A stretch of DNA of 64,000 bases from Onstottus_B sp049273855. GTDB lineage: Bacteria > Acidobacteriota > Blastocatellia > UBA7656. Where the stretch lies: assembly GCA_049273855.1 (NCBI GenBank), contig JBASRN010000181.1:1-64000 (forward strand). Direction: 5' to 3'. Below, piece by piece: positions 52,472 through 60,989 of this stretch; the stretch's first letter is position 1, and each line of letters begins with the position of its first letter. The position numbers and the translations under genes are program-made. The notes under the pieces were generated by a model. The model saw nothing but the letters and a program-made list of their open reading frames with translations, searched no databases and was not told the origin of the DNA.

Positions 52472-54943
52472 TCATTCGTATCTTAGCGCGATCATCGGAT
52501 CGACCTTCGTCGCGCGGCGCGCGGGAATCCAGCAGGCCGCGAGCGCCACACCCGACAGAAGCAATGCGACGACCACGAAGGTCGAAAGGTCGGTCGGGCT
52601 CACGCCGTAGAGCAAGCCCTCCGTCAGGCGCGTCGATATGAATGCTGCAACCAAACCAGCCATCACTCCAAGCACCGTAAGCACCATGCCTTGTCTGATG
52701 ACCAGCGACATCACTTCCCGCGAACTGGCGCCCAGCGCTACTCGGATGCCAATCTCGCGAGTGCGCCGGCTGACCGTATACGCCATCACGCCATACAACC
52801 CGATCGCCGCCAGCAGCAGCGCGACCACACCGAAAACACCGACGAGCGTCGAAGCCAGACGAGTCGCCGCCAGCGTGTTGCCTATCTGCTCCGACATCGC
52901 CCTGATTTCGGAGACCGGCAGCGACGAATCGATCGCCTTGATCTCGCCGCGAACCGCCGGGATCAAATCGACCGGCCGGCCCTTCGCGCGCACGAGGACG
53001 TTAGTGTACGCGTCGTAACCACGCTGCAACGCGGGCAAATCGAAATGGGGGAGCGGCGCCTCCGTCAGTTCGTGATGCTTGATGTCGCTGGTTATTCCCA
53101 CAATCTCGAGCGGCTGTTGGCCGGGACCCAGGTTCAACCGCTTGCCCATCGCGTCCTCGCCGGGGAAGAACCGCTGCGCCATCGCCTCGTTGATGATCAC
53201 CACACGCGGCGCACCCGCGCGATCCTGCTCAGTGAAGCCGCGCCCTTGTGCCAGACGAATCCCCATCGTTTCGTGATAGCGCGGGCCGACGAAGTTTGCG
53301 TCGAATGCCATCTGCTCGTCGGGCAGCGGCTGGCGGCCCTCGACGAACAGCGTGCTCACATACCGGCTTCCGCTGATTGGCGTCACAAGCCCGTAACTGA
53401 CCGCTTCCACTCCAGGGATTGAAGCGAGGTGGTCGATCACCTCCTGTTGCAAGCCGCGTCCGCGCGTCTCATTGTACTTTTTCTCTTCCAGTTCGAGCGG
53501 CACGACGAGCAGATTTTTTGCTTGATAGCCGGGATCGATCGCCACCAGATTCCGAACGGTCTTTATGCACAGCCCCGCCCCGATCAGGACGACTATCGCC
53601 AGCGCGAGTTGCGCGACGACAAGCAGGCTGCGAAGGTTGAACCGGCCGTCACGACGATTTGAAACGCCGCCCTCCTCCTTCAACGCGGGAATTAGATCGG
53701 CTCTCGAACTTTGCCACGCGGGAACGATGCCGAACACGACTCCGGCCAGCAGCGTTGTGAACGCGGTGAACAGGAGCACGCGCCGGTCCAGGCCTTCGTC
53801 AAGCAGAGTCTGCGCCGTCACCAACCGCGCCTGCGTCTTTACCAGCAATGTCACAAGCCAGGGCGCAAGGAGCAATCCGGCGGCGCCGCCGGCCGATGCC
53901 AGCAACAGGCTTTCGGTCAGTAGTTGACGGCCCAGGCGCCAGCCGCTCGCTCCCACCGCAAGCCTTATCGCCATCTCTTTGCGCCTGGTTACCGCGCGGG
54001 CAAGCAAAAGCGCCGCCACATTCGCGCACGCGATCAGCAGCACAAGGCCCACAACGCCCATCAGCAGCATTAGCGGCGATGAGAAGCGCTTGCGCAGGAT
54101 CGAAATGCCCTGGCCCGCTCGCTCGAAGGTGACGTGCTGCTCGCTGAAAGGCAGACCCTTGGTGATCGTTCCTGCCGGAGTGCTGGCCTCTTTGATCTGC
54201 TGTGCCAGCGCGTCCATTTCAAACTCCGCCTGCGGCTGAGTGATATCGTCCTTCACCCGGCCCAGCAGCAACAGCCAGCGGTCCGTTCGGCTTTCAATGA
54301 ACTTCGACTGCTCGAGCTGCGGATGCATCAGTGCCGGAACCCAGATTTCGGTTGGCTCTTCGAGGATCATTCCGTTGAACTCCCGCGCGGCAACGCCGAT
54401 CACGGTCAGGGGGAAGCCGTTGAGTGTGATCGTTTGACCGATGAGGTTGGGGTCCGCGCCAAAGCGTTTTCGCCAGAAAGCATCGCTGACCACGACAACC
54501 GGTTGAGTGCCCGGCGCGCGATCTTCTTCTTCGGAGAACGCTCGGCCGCGCGCCGTCCTCACGCCAAGCACGTCGAAGTAGTTGCCCGACACGTATTCGC
54601 TTGCGACTCGTTCGGTCTGATTGTTGAGATCGAGTTCCAACTCGGTGGTTGTGAACGCCAGCAGGCCGGAGAAGACTTCGTTTTGCGCGCGGTAGTCGCT
54701 GAACTCCGGATACGAAAAGGCATTGCTAACAAAGTGCGGGCTGACGCTGACCGAGGTGATCAGCACGAGCTGCTGTGGGTTTTTGACGGGCAGCGACCGA
54801 ATGAGCAGCTTGTCAGTCACGCTGAAGATCGCGGTGTTGGCCCCGATGCCGAGCGCCAGGGTCGCGACGGCTATCAAAGTGAAGCCGGGGTTCTTCAGCA
54901 GTATTCGCGCGCCGTAACGCAGGTCTTGCAGGAAATTTTCCAT
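52472..54943 (-). CDS. ADOP-family permease (copy 14, LPVxxPxQL subtype)
   Basis: 823 aa. LPVKNPQQL, FSGLLAF and VSGNYF place it with copies 2, 4, 8 and 16; the second half shows the subtype feature YNETRGRGLQQEV (about 490-502). Helix 1 ends in SVTDKLLIRS, like the TD variant of copy 4. Coupling segments are KEMAIRLAVGAS (322-333) and REIGIRVALGAS (729-740). GAGG stands about eight nucleotides before the ATG. The 503-bp gap downstream of its stop, before copy 13, is the widest non-coding stretch in block B. Confidence 0.93.
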   Translation of the reverse strand: MENFLQDLRYGARILLKNPGFTLIAVATLALGIGANTAIFSVTDKLLIRSLPVKNPQQLVLITSVSVSPHFVSNAFSYPEFSDYRAQNEVFSGLLAFTTTELELDLNNQTERVASEYVSGNYFDVLGVRTARGRAFSEEEDRAPGTQPVVVVSDAFWRKRFGADPNLIGQTITLNGFPLTVIGVAAREFNGMILEEPTEIWVPALMHPQLEQSKFIESRTDRWLLLLGRVKDDITQPQAEFEMDALAQQIKEASTPAGTITKGLPFSEQHVTFERAGQGISILRKRFSSPLMLLMGVVGLVLLIACANVAALLLARAVTRRKEMAIRLAVGASGWRLGRQLLTESLLLASAGGAAGLLLAPWLVTLLVKTQARLVTAQTLLDEGLDRRVLLFTAFTTLLAGVVFGIVPAWQSSRADLIPALKEEGGVSNRRDGRFNLRSLLVVAQLALAIVVLIGAGLCIKTVRNLVAIDPGYQAKNLLVVPLELEEKKYNETRGRGLQQEVIDHLASIPGVEAVSYGLVTPISGSRYVSTLFVEGRQPLPDEQMAFDANFVGPRYHETMGIRLAQGRGFTEQDRAGAPRVVIINEAMAQRFFPGEDAMGKRLNLGPGQQPLEIVGITSDIKHHELTEAPLPHFDLPALQRGYDAYTNVLVRAKGRPVDLIPAVRGEIKAIDSSLPVSEIRAMSEQIGNTLAATRLASTLVGVFGVVALLLAAIGLYGVMAYTVSRRTREIGIRVALGASSREVMSLVIRQGMVLTVLGVMAGLVAAFISTRLTEGLLYGVSPTDLSTFVVVALLLSGVALAACWIPARRATKVDPMIALRYE

Positions 54944-54959
54944 CGATACACCTCAAAAC

Positions 54960-55126
54960 GCGGTTTAGGGTTTCTGGTTTAGGGTTTCTGGTTCGTGTGA
55001 TTGAACATGCAAGGTTGCCTGAATGCCCGAACCAGGAACCAGAAACCAGAAACCAGAAACTAGAAACCAGAAACTAGAAACCAGAAACTAGAAACCAGAA
55101 ACTAGAAACCAGAAACTAGAAACCAT
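54960..55126. repeat. GGTTTCT hairpin with 14-bp tandem array
   Basis: The 5' arm holds two copies of TTTAGGGTTTCTGG (54963-54991). The 3' arm is an expanded array at about 55031-55124 with a 14-bp unit, CCAGAAACTAGAAA, repeated about six times. The loop contains GAACATGCAAGG (55003-55014), also found in the loop of the element near 63470. Not a CRISPR: there are no unique spacers. Confidence 0.85.
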
Positions 55127-55127
55127 C

Positions 55128-57545
55128 CTACTCATAGCGGAGCGCCACCATCGGATCGACTCTGGTCGCCCGCCTGGCAGGAATAAAACAGGCCAGCAGG
55201 GCAGTTGCCGCCAGCAGCAGCGACACGAGCAGAAAAGTCATCGTATCGGCCGAGCCAACACCAAACAGTAGATTTTGCATTGCGCTGGTCAGCGCGATGC
55301 CTCCGATCAAGCCGATCCCCAACCCGATGGCAACCAGGGTTATGCCTTGCCTGATAACAAGTAGCATGACGTCGCTCTGACGCGCCCCCAATGCCATCCG
55401 CACTCCTATCTCGTGGGTGCGCTGACTCACGTTGAATGACATGACGCCGTAGATCCCGACTGCTGCGAGGACCAGTGCGATGACGCCAAAGATGCTTAGC
55501 CAGGTTCCGGAGATGCTATATGGCAGGACGGATGCTGCTCGCACCTGTTTCATCGTCTTGATGTCGAAGACCGGCTGATCCTTATCCAATCCGACCACTT
55601 CGTTTCGAATCGGCTCCGCCAGTGCAAGCGGATCCGAGCTCGTGCGCGCCACAAGCATCATGTTTCCCCACGGATCTTGTTTGTGAGGGAGGTAGTAATC
55701 TCCGGTGAACGGGAGGTTAAGTTCGTGCCTGACGTCGTTCACCACGCCGACAACTTCCATCCACGGGTTTTGCGCGGGATCGCCCCTGAATCGAAACCGT
55801 TTACCAAGCGCGTCGCCGCCGGGGAAGAAACGATGGCCAAGCGTTTCGCTCACGATAACGACCGGAGGTGTGTCCGCTCGGTCCTGTTCGGTGAAGCCAC
55901 GTCCCTTAATTATCGTGATGCCCATCGTCTCAAAGTAGTCGGTCGTGCAGACGCGATATCGCCCGCCGAACTCCTGACCGGGCGGTGGCTCAGGCACGCC
56001 TTCGACCAGAAAAGAGCTACTCGAATTGCTGCCCCCCAGCGGAAGATGATTAACCGCCGCCACCGATTCAACCCCGGGAAGCGTCTTCAGTTGCTGCATC
56101 AGATCTTGATAGAAGGCGACGCAAGGTGCGGGCTCGCGATACTTCTGCCCCGACAGGGCGACGCCCATAGTCAAAGTGTTTTCGAGCTTGAATCCCGGGT
56201 TGCTTTGCAGCAGCAGCCAGAAGCTCTTCACCGTCAGTCCTGCGCCGATCAGCAAGACAAGCGAGAGCGCTACCTCTGCGACGACCAGCACGCCGCGCAA
56301 CCGTTGCCTGGCGACGCCCGCGGACCTTTGCGCGCCTTCTTTTAACGCCTCGCTCAGATTCGCCTTTGACGACTGGATCGCTGGCGCCAAACCGAAAAGC
56401 AGACCGGTCAACACTGAGAGACCAACCGTGAACGCGAGCACCGGGAGATCAAGACCAATTCGATTCCAGCCCGGAACGAACTTCATATCGCTCGCCGGAA
56501 TGAAGGACTTCATCAGATCGATTCCCCACAATCCGAAGAGAATTCCGAAAGCACCGCCGGCCACGGCGAGCGCCACGCTTTCGGTCAGCAACTGACGCGC
56601 GAGGCGCCAGCGGCTGGCCCCAAGAGCCGAACGAATCGCGACTTCTTTGTATCTTGCAGAGGCACGAACCAGCATCAGGTTCGCGACGTTCGCGCAAGCG
56701 ATCAGCAACACGAACCCGACCGAGGCCATCAACAACAAGAGCACCGCGCGATACACTCGCACCGTATCGTCAAGCAACGGGTAAACTCGCGCGCCAAGGT
56801 CAGTGTTGGTCAGCGGAAACTGCTGTTGAAGCCGGCCGGTGATTGCGTCGAGATCGGCTTGCGCTTGATGGATCGAGACGCCTCGCTTCAACCGCGCGAC
56901 TGCCAGAAACTCGTGTGACCTGCGATTGCTGACCCTCGTGGGTGTTTGGGTCAGGGGAGCCATAAGCTCAACACCGCGCGGGAAGTTGTAGTCCTGCGGC
57001 ATAACGCCGATCACCGTGCGCGCCACTCCGTTCAGCGCGATGGTCTGGCCTATGACACTGACGTCCCCGGCGAAGCGCCGCTGCCACAACCCGTAGCTGA
57101 GAAGCGCGACGCTGTCCTTGCCAGGTTGATCCTCTTCGGTAAGAAAGGCGCGACCCAGCGCGGGCTTCACTCCGATCACGTCGAGAAAGTTTGCCGAGAC
57201 CAGGAAACCCTGCACTCGCTCCGGCGGATCTATGCCCGTTACGTTTGCGTCCCACCAGCGATACAGACCGAGGTGCTCGAACGAGGATTGGTGCGCGCCC
57301 CAGTCCACATAATTTGCAAAGGCTACCTCGTTGTGTGGCGCGCCCGGTGATTCATCCCAGATGGCTACTATCCGATCCAATTCAGGAAACGGAAGCGGGT
57401 TTAACAACAGCGCGTTGACGAAGCTGAAGATTGCCGTATTCGCGCCGATGCCGAGAGCCAGCGCGAGTATCGCAATAAGAGTAAAGCCGGGCGCCTTTAT
57501 AGAGGACCGCACTGCATAACGTAAGTCCTGCCAGAGTTTTTGCAT
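55128..57545 (-). CDS. ADOP-family permease (copy 15)
   Basis: 805 aa with AAGGAGG just before the ATG, one of the strongest ribosome sites in the array. LPFPELDRI follows helix 1. Coupling segments: KEVAIRSALGAS (300-311) and HEIGVRMALGAR (711-722). The FVPGWN loop (around 350) and the ADTMTF motif before the last helix are shared with copy 6. It starts 10 bp after the stop codon of copy 16, so the two genes are read as a unit with no repeat between them. Confidence 0.93.
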   Translation of the reverse strand: MQKLWQDLRYAVRSSIKAPGFTLIAILALALGIGANTAIFSFVNALLLNPLPFPELDRIVAIWDESPGAPHNEVAFANYVDWGAHQSSFEHLGLYRWWDANVTGIDPPERVQGFLVSANFLDVIGVKPALGRAFLTEEDQPGKDSVALLSYGLWQRRFAGDVSVIGQTIALNGVARTVIGVMPQDYNFPRGVELMAPLTQTPTRVSNRRSHEFLAVARLKRGVSIHQAQADLDAITGRLQQQFPLTNTDLGARVYPLLDDTVRVYRAVLLLLMASVGFVLLIACANVANLMLVRASARYKEVAIRSALGASRWRLARQLLTESVALAVAGGAFGILFGLWGIDLMKSFIPASDMKFVPGWNRIGLDLPVLAFTVGLSVLTGLLFGLAPAIQSSKANLSEALKEGAQRSAGVARQRLRGVLVVAEVALSLVLLIGAGLTVKSFWLLLQSNPGFKLENTLTMGVALSGQKYREPAPCVAFYQDLMQQLKTLPGVESVAAVNHLPLGGSNSSSSFLVEGVPEPPPGQEFGGRYRVCTTDYFETMGITIIKGRGFTEQDRADTPPVVIVSETLGHRFFPGGDALGKRFRFRGDPAQNPWMEVVGVVNDVRHELNLPFTGDYYLPHKQDPWGNMMLVARTSSDPLALAEPIRNEVVGLDKDQPVFDIKTMKQVRAASVLPYSISGTWLSIFGVIALVLAAVGIYGVMSFNVSQRTHEIGVRMALGARQSDVMLLVIRQGITLVAIGLGIGLIGGIALTSAMQNLLFGVGSADTMTFLLVSLLLAATALLACFIPARRATRVDPMVALRYE

Positions 57546-57555
57546 CGCTCCTCCT

Positions 57556-60033
57556 TCATTCGTGCCTCAGCGCGACCATCGGATCTACCTTCATAGCTCG
57601 CCGAGCTGGGATGTAGCACGCAAGCAGCGCTACGCTTGCAAGCACTCCTGCGATAACCGCGAACGTCGCCGGATCGGCTGCGCTCACGCCATACAACAGG
57701 CTTGCCATCAACGGAGCCAGCGCCAGAGCGATAGCCGTCCCTGACGCCAGACCGATCACAACCAGCGTCATTCCCTGGCGCAATACCATTCGCCGAACGT
57801 TACCGGTATCAGCGCCCAGAGCCATCCGGATGCCAATCTCCTTCCTGCGTTGCGCAACCACGTACCCCATCACGCCGTAGAGCCCCACGGCTGCCAACAC
57901 TAACGCCAGCAGCCCGAAGATGCTGACCAGTGTGGCAATCGATTTAGGCAACGAAAGAACCCGATCCAGATACTGCGGCGCGGTGCGCACTCCATAGACC
58001 GGAAGTTGCTCGTCAAGACTCTTCACTTCCTCGCGAATGACAGCCGCGACGCCTTCGGGATCGCCGGTCGTGCGCACAACCATCGTCATTCGCCCATCGT
58101 AGTTCTGCCATAACGGAATGAATAAATAATCGGTCGGCGGTTCGCCCAGTGTGATGTACTTGCCATCCTGCGCAACGCCGATAACTTCCATCCAAGAGTT
58201 TTGCTCATTGCCCAGTCTCAGGCGCTTGCCGAGGGGGCTCTCATTTGGCCAGTAGTGACGAGCCATTGCCTCGTTGACGATGACGACTCGCGGCGCACGC
58301 TCGTTGTCGTGCTCTGTAAATGCTCGCCCCTGCACGATAGCGGTGTCCATTGTTTCAAAGTAGTCATGAGCTATTGTGCTGAACAGGGTCTGCAGCCGTT
58401 CATTCTCAGTCTTCGGAACGCGGCCTTCAATCATGAAGCGGGTGCCGTTGGTGTACTGATCGAGCGGAAGCGGCCCCGCAAAGCTGGCCTGCTCGACGCC
58501 TGGCAGATTCTTCAATCGCTCACCCAGTTGTTTGTAGAAGCTGCGGCCGCGCGTCTCGTCGTAGTTGTGCAGGTCAAGATTGGTTGAACCCATCAGAATG
58601 TGATCAGTTCTGAAGCCCGGGTTCATCGTTTGTGCGTTTTGCATGCTCTTTATGAGCAGCCCCGCGCTGATCAAAAGTACGAGGGACAACGCGATCTGCG
58701 AGACGACCAGCAAGTTTCGCAAACTAATACGGCGCAACCCCGCGACGGAGCCGCCGGGTTCGCCTTTCAGGATACCGACCAGGTCTGTTCGCGATGCCTG
58801 TAGAGCTGGAAGCAATCCGAAGATAATTCCGGTCAGGATCGACAACAGCGCAGTAAATCCGAGAACGCGATAATCCAGTCCCAGATCGTAGGCAAAATCG
58901 ATTGTTTCGAAGTCGAGTGCCGGTGCCCCCATTCCAAACAACCCGTTGAGCCACACCGCCAACAGCAAACCGAACGCTCCACCAATAGCTGAAAGCAGGA
59001 GGCTCTCTGTCAGTAGTTGACGGATCAAACGAAACCGGGTCGCACCGAGCGCCAATCGCATAGCGATCTCCCGGCGCCGGACCGTCGCTCTTGCCAGCAG
59101 TAGATTTGCCACATTCGCGCACGCCACAAGCAGCACCAGACCGACCAGTCCCATCATTGCGCCGGTTATCAATGGCACGTACCCCATCGTCACAATTACC
59201 GGTTGAGTCTTTGTGCCGCCCGCGAGAACTCCGACCCCCAGGTTGGCGTTCGTCTGCGGATAATCGTTCGCCATCTGCTGTGCGAACGCAGTCATCGCTG
59301 CCTGCGCCTGCTCGATGCTCACGCCGTCCCTGAGCCGGCCGTTGACGTTGAATGTTCTGTTGCCGCGGTTGTTAAGAAACCTGTCTGTGGTTCCAGGTAT
59401 CGCCTGAACATGCATCATCAGCGGAAGGTACACGTCGGGAATCCATCCGAACTGCCGCGTACCAGAGAAACCCTTCTTCGCCACTCCAATGATGGTGAAG
59501 TCATGTCCGTTGAGTTTGACGAGACGTCCCACAACGGTTGGATCACCGCCGAAGCGACGTTGCCAGAACGCGTGGCTCAAAACCGTCACCGGATGACCGC
59601 CAGGCCTCAGGTCATCTTCCGGCGTCAACAACCGGCCGAGCTCCGCGTCGAGTCGGAGCCCGGTAAAGTAGTTTCCCGTGACCATTTCGCCCGACACCAT
59701 CTCGGCAAGCTCACCTTGTTCTTTGAGGCTAAGCGTTGTGGTGTAGTGGATGAATAGTGCGCTGAAGACCTGATTGTGGTCTCGATAATCCAGGTACTCG
59801 GGATATGAGAAACTGCCGGGGTATGGCCGGTTTGGTTCAGTGGTATAAAGCGCAACGAGTTGCTCCGGGTTCCCGACCGGCATCGGCTTGAGAAGCATCC
59901 CGTTGATCAGAGTGAAGACCGAGGTATTGACTGCGATGCCCAGCGCGATGGAAAGAACAGCGACAACGCTAAGTGCCGGTGTCTTAACCATCACTCGCAT
60001 GCCATAGCGCAAGTCCTGTAGTAGTCGGTTCAT
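57556..60033 (-). CDS. ADOP-family permease (copy 16, LPVxxPxQL subtype)
   Basis: 825 aa, the most divergent of the second subtype: MPVGNPEQL, FSALFIHY and VTGNYFTGL, and helix 1 reads LGIAVNTSVFTLINGMLL rather than LGIGANTAIFS. Coupling segments are REIAMRLALGAT (321-332) and KEIGIRMALGAD (731-742). It is the only copy ending in ALRHE instead of ALRYE. The first half retains CANVANLLLAR. AAGGA precedes the ATG by about eight nucleotides. Upstream lies a CAGTAGT repeat and a dead permease fragment. Confidence 0.93.
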   Translation of the reverse strand: MNRLLQDLRYGMRVMVKTPALSVVAVLSIALGIAVNTSVFTLINGMLLKPMPVGNPEQLVALYTTEPNRPYPGSFSYPEYLDYRDHNQVFSALFIHYTTTLSLKEQGELAEMVSGEMVTGNYFTGLRLDAELGRLLTPEDDLRPGGHPVTVLSHAFWQRRFGGDPTVVGRLVKLNGHDFTIIGVAKKGFSGTRQFGWIPDVYLPLMMHVQAIPGTTDRFLNNRGNRTFNVNGRLRDGVSIEQAQAAMTAFAQQMANDYPQTNANLGVGVLAGGTKTQPVIVTMGYVPLITGAMMGLVGLVLLVACANVANLLLARATVRRREIAMRLALGATRFRLIRQLLTESLLLSAIGGAFGLLLAVWLNGLFGMGAPALDFETIDFAYDLGLDYRVLGFTALLSILTGIIFGLLPALQASRTDLVGILKGEPGGSVAGLRRISLRNLLVVSQIALSLVLLISAGLLIKSMQNAQTMNPGFRTDHILMGSTNLDLHNYDETRGRSFYKQLGERLKNLPGVEQASFAGPLPLDQYTNGTRFMIEGRVPKTENERLQTLFSTIAHDYFETMDTAIVQGRAFTEHDNERAPRVVIVNEAMARHYWPNESPLGKRLRLGNEQNSWMEVIGVAQDGKYITLGEPPTDYLFIPLWQNYDGRMTMVVRTTGDPEGVAAVIREEVKSLDEQLPVYGVRTAPQYLDRVLSLPKSIATLVSIFGLLALVLAAVGLYGVMGYVVAQRRKEIGIRMALGADTGNVRRMVLRQGMTLVVIGLASGTAIALALAPLMASLLYGVSAADPATFAVIAGVLASVALLACYIPARRAMKVDPMVALRHE

Positions 60034-60035
60034 GG

Positions 60036-60135
60036 TTAGTCCTTAGTTCAGTAGTCAGTAGTCAGTAGCTCGTAGCTCTTAGTCAGTAGTTTGTTTTATG
60101 TGATCGCGTTAGCATTCGAGCTACGGACTACGGCT
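60036..60135. repeat. CAGTAGT heptamer repeat with inverted partner
   Basis: Seven-base units (TCAGTAG three times, CTCGTAG, CTCTTAG, TCAGTAG) run at about 60050-60090; CTACGGACTACGG at about 60121-60133 is the opposed partner. Same design as the element at 15354-15424. Confidence 0.7.
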
Positions 60136-60228
60136 GCTCCAGACGCCGGGATCCGGTGACATTCGCAATTATCCTTCGTGCCTTTGTTGCAGTTCGATGT
60201 TTGTCGCACTGAACCACCGACCACTGAC

Positions 60229-60288
60229 TTTTCGTATCTCAGCGCCGCCGGCGGATCTATTTTCGTCGCCCGGCGCGCAGGCACATAA
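60229..60288 (-). pseudogene. 3' fragment of a dead ADOP gene
   Basis: The minus strand reads YVPARRATKIDPPAALRYE, the C-terminal signature of the permeases, directly after the stop codon of the NTF2-like gene at 60294. Nothing upstream continues the permease, and the normal stop codon after RYE is lost (reads KSVVGG). It is the last ~20 codons of a deleted copy. Confidence 0.8.
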
Positions 60289-60293
60289 CTGAG

Positions 60294-60785
60294 TTATTTC
60301 GATTCTGGTTTGAGTTCCCACAGCACGTTGACGATCACCCAGCGGCCATTCCACTTTGCCAAGTGCAAGTAATCAATCCAATCGGACGCAATAACTTTGG
60401 CGCTGGCCGCACCCTCGAAGACATCCAGGATGGTCACGTCTTTTTGCTGCTTCTCTTTCGGCGTCTTTTTGCCTCCGCCATTTCTCGTCCCCTGCACCAG
60501 GCTCATCGCACTCATCTGACCGAGGGCGCTTCTGCTCGATTTGGGATCGGTGCGCACGATTCTTTTGGCCAGCTCAGGATGAAGCGCTCGCTCCATTCGC
60601 TCGGCGTTTCCTTCATACCATCCCTCGATGTAATCGAGCGCGGCTCGTCGGATGGCCGCAGCATCCGCTTCACCTGGACGGTTTGGTGCAGGTAGATTCT
60701 GAGCCTGGGTGTCAAAGCCAACGAACCTCGCTCCCAATGACAAAGAAAGAGCGAGCATGACTAGCCGAAATGGATATTTGTTCAT
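60294..60785 (-). CDS. Secreted NTF2-like protein (lumazine-binding-like), copy a
   Basis: 163 aa with a signal peptide (LVMLALSLSLGARFVGF) and mature start near TQAQN. The single domain has IRRAALDYIEGWYEGNAERM in the first helix, RALHPELAKR, and the strand pair DYLHLAKWNGRWVIVNVLWE at the end, typical of the putative lumazine-binding NTF2-like group. A ligand-binding rather than catalytic role is likely. It is a paralogue of the protein at 63518. AAGGAGG precedes the ATG and lies just behind the stop codon of a dead permease fragment, so it probably used to be the second gene of a permease-NTF2 unit. Confidence 0.85.
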   Translation of the reverse strand: MNKYPFRLVMLALSLSLGARFVGFDTQAQNLPAPNRPGEADAAAIRRAALDYIEGWYEGNAERMERALHPELAKRIVRTDPKSSRSALGQMSAMSLVQGTRNGGGKKTPKEKQQKDVTILDVFEGAASAKVIASDWIDYLHLAKWNGRWVIVNVLWELKPESK

Positions 60786-60800
60786 TGTAGTCCTCCTTAT

Positions 60801-60960
60801 TTATTCGTATCGAAGCGCAACCATCGGGTCGCCCTTTGTCGCTCGCCGCGCCGGTATGTAGCAGGCCACGAGCGCCACAGCGGTCAGCAGAAGCGGAACG
60901 GCGATGAAACGGCGGCAAATCGTCCGTGCTCACATTGAAGAGCAGTTCTTTCAGCATAGG
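60801..60960 (-). pseudogene. Frameshifted 3' fragment of a second dead ADOP gene
   Basis: The minus strand gives LKELLFNVSTDDLPPF, then after a one-base shift near 60907 IAVPLLLTAVALVACYIPAR and the end RATKGDPMVALRYE-stop. These are the last helix and tail of an ADOP protein; the preceding ~750 residues are absent. Glycine replaces the usual valine before DPM. Confidence 0.85.
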
Positions 60961-60989
60961 CTGCTTCAAATCCGCAATCCGCAATCAGT

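Noticed and set aside
55031..55124. Regular array that could be mistaken for a CRISPR
   Set aside because: The unit is 14 bp (two heptamers) with no unique spacers and no cas genes nearby.
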